From Methyloceanibacter stevinii (GTDB taxonomy: Bacteria; Pseudomonadota; Alphaproteobacteria; Rhizobiales; Methyloligellaceae), in contig NZ_LPWE01000012.1 of NCBI RefSeq assembly GCF_001723355.1, positions 434,001 to 498,000 of the forward strand: DNA of 64,000 nucleotides. Direction: 5' to 3'. Positions 62,750 through 64,000 of this stretch are shown here, one piece after another; position 1 is the stretch's first letter; every line of letters starts with the position of its first letter. The notes under the pieces were generated by a model that saw only the letters and a program-made list of their open reading frames with translations, made no database searches and was not told the origin of the DNA. The translations under genes were made by a program, and so were the position numbers.

Positions 62750-64000
62750 ATGAACGACCAGAGCCGCACCACGAAGTTCCTCAAGGACTATGCGCCGCCG
62801 GAGTACCTGATCAAGGACGTGGCGCTCGACGCAAGCCTGGCACCGAAGGGCGCACGCGTCTCCTCACGGATCTCCATCGAACCCAACGCGGGAACCGTGG
62901 CCGGAACCCCGCTGGTCCTGGATGGCGAGGCGCTGACGCTCGAAAGCATCGCGCTCAACGGCCAGGAGCTCGAGGCCGGCCGGTATACGCTGTCCCCCGG
63001 CAAACTTACGATCGCCAACCCGCCCGTCGGATCCTTCACGCTAGACATCGTCACGCGCTGCAACCCCGAAGCGAACTTGGAACTGTCGGGCCTGTACCTG
63101 TCCAGCGGCACCTATTGCACCCAGTGTGAGCCCGAAGGTTTCCGGCGCATCACCTATTTCATCGACCGTCCCGATGTGCTCGCGACATACACCGTGCGTC
63201 TCGAGGCGGACCGCAAGTCCGTGCCCGTGCTGCTGTCGAACGGCAACCCCGTGGATGCCGGCGAGATCGAAGGGACCGGGCGGCACTACGCCATCTGGCA
63301 CGATCCCCATCCGAAGCCCTCCTATCTCTTCGCGCTGGTCGGCGGGAACCTTGCGTCGATCCACGACACCTTCACAACGGCCTCGGGCCGCGAAGTCGCG
63401 CTCGGAATCTATGTCGAGCCCGGCAAGGAAGATCGCTGCGACTGGGCGATGGAATCGCTGAAGCGCGCCATGCGCTGGGACGAGGAACGCTTCGGCCTCG
63501 AATACGATCTCGACGTGTTCAACATCGTCGCCGTGTCCGACTTCAACATGGGCGCGATGGAGAACAAGGGCCTCAATATCTTCAACGACAAGCTTGTGCT
63601 CGCACGGCCCGATACGGCGAGCGACGCGGACTACACATCCATCGAGAGCGTGATCGCGCACGAGTATTTCCACAACTGGACCGGCAACCGGGTCACCTGC
63701 CGGGACTGGTTCCAGCTTTGCCTGAAAGAAGGTCTGACGGTGTTCCGCGATCAGGAGTTCACGGACGATGTCCGCATGGGACCTGTGATGCGCATTCTCA
63801 CCGCGCGTCTCCTTAAGGCTCGTCAGTTCCCGGAGGATGCCGGCCCCCTCGCCCACCCGGTGCGTCCCGCCTCGTATATCGAGATCAACAATTTCTACAC
63901 GGCGACGGTCTACGAGAAGGGCGCAGAACTCTGCCGCATGCTGCAGACGCTGATCGGCAAGGACGCCTTCCGCCAGGGCATCGCGTTGTACTTCGAACGC
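62750..64000 (+). CDS. pepN: Aminopeptidase N (3' partial)
   Basis: A cytosolic M1 zinc metallopeptidase that removes N-terminal residues from peptides. The window holds about 417 of the expected 870-880 residues. The exopeptidase motif GAMEN is at residue 268 and the zinc site HEYFHNW at 304, with the third ligand Glu327 in KEGLTVF. The opening TKFLKDYAPPEYLIKDVALD is typical of the proteobacterial PepN form. The ATG 62750 is closely preceded by CCGGAGG. It is just downstream of the copper ATPase and may be read through. Confidence 0.94.
   Translation, partial: MNDQSRTTKFLKDYAPPEYLIKDVALDASLAPKGARVSSRISIEPNAGTVAGTPLVLDGEALTLESIALNGQELEAGRYTLSPGKLTIANPPVGSFTLDIVTRCNPEANLELSGLYLSSGTYCTQCEPEGFRRITYFIDRPDVLATYTVRLEADRKSVPVLLSNGNPVDAGEIEGTGRHYAIWHDPHPKPSYLFALVGGNLASIHDTFTTASGREVALGIYVEPGKEDRCDWAMESLKRAMRWDEERFGLEYDLDVFNIVAVSDFNMGAMENKGLNIFNDKLVLARPDTASDADYTSIESVIAHEYFHNWTGNRVTCRDWFQLCLKEGLTVFRDQEFTDDVRMGPVMRILTARLLKARQFPEDAGPLAHPVRPASYIEINNFYTATVYEKGAELCRMLQTLIGKDAFRQGIALYFER

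Noticed and set aside
1-64000. CRISPR array, rRNA operon, prophage or insertion sequence
   Set aside because: No regularly spaced repeats, no rRNA sequence, no integrase, transposase or phage structural gene is visible on either strand.

Overview
The window looks like chromosomal DNA of an alphaproteobacterium of the order Hyphomicrobiales, possibly near Hyphomicrobium, Methyloceanibacter or Methyloligella. The placement rests on high GC, a cysN-cysC fusion, a class II DAHP synthase, the eukaryote-like glutamine synthetase glnII with a divergent gstI-like gene, DUF2865 and DUF1289 proteins, and a PssA/Psd phosphatidylethanolamine route. It is an inference from gene content; no rRNA is present. 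Almost everything is core metabolism, stress or metal homeostasis. I see no phage, no insertion sequence and no CRISPR array.

Layout. 1-1.6 kb: a CFI-box protein and a membrane-anchored hypothetical. 1.6-8.1 kb: sulfate activation (cysNC, cysD), phospholipid synthesis (pssA, psd) and an Atm1-type ABC exporter, all on the minus strand. 8.3-19.2 kb: LOG hydrolase, cimA, a GNAT acetyltransferase coupled to a 40-residue membrane peptide, cysS, a DUF2865 protein, gltX, nadE and DAHP synthase. 19.4-27.4 kb: a VIT transporter, a glutamate-cysteine ligase-like enzyme, a small insertion flanked by duplicated sequence, an SDR, gor, rpiA, gabD and gph. 28-33.4 kb: tRNA-Val(CAC), then a cobalt island: cobalamin riboswitch, a DUF4198 protein, cbiM, a NikL-like protein, cbiQ, cbiO, an RcnR/CsoR-type sensor with its operator, and the RcnA exporter. 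33.6-38.2 kb: short secreted proteins, a fasciclin protein, DoxX, and glnII with a sigma-54 promoter facing gstI. 38.3-47.2 kb: ornithine decarboxylase, a caspase-like protein, cytochrome c, GST, a degenerate DUF1045 protein, a short acidic protein next to a 2OG-Fe(II) oxygenase, a beta-hydroxyacid dehydrogenase, an Lrp regulator and a UDG-family protein. 47.2-57.6 kb: an MBL hydrolase, a sensor kinase, DUF1289, two retropepsin-like proteases, a phosphomannomutase, an isoprenylcysteine-methyltransferase-like protein, a second fasciclin protein, an OxyR-like regulator, TerC and DusA. 57.7-64 kb: arsR-arsC-arsH, a TsdA-like diheme cytochrome, a copper P-type ATPase and the 5' part of pepN.

A point that affects the whole annotation: at least eleven genes are broken by single-base shifts, and in nearly all of them adding one base to a short G, C or T run restores a continuous family-typical protein. 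rpiA also contains compensating shifts that scramble its active-site loop without stopping the frame. I read these as consensus errors and annotate the genes across them; real pseudogenisation of so many housekeeping genes is unlikely.

Functionally the best-integrated block is the cobalt island, where vitamin B12 should shut import through the riboswitch while metal should release export through the sensor. The glnII/gstI pair and the OxyR-like gene with its ATAG half-sites are other places where regulation can be read from the DNA. The most unusual candidates are the 0.85-kb insertion at the 3' end of the SDR gene, a 33-residue preprotein that would release a 13-residue peptide, and several enzymes that keep the fold but lack a catalytic residue.
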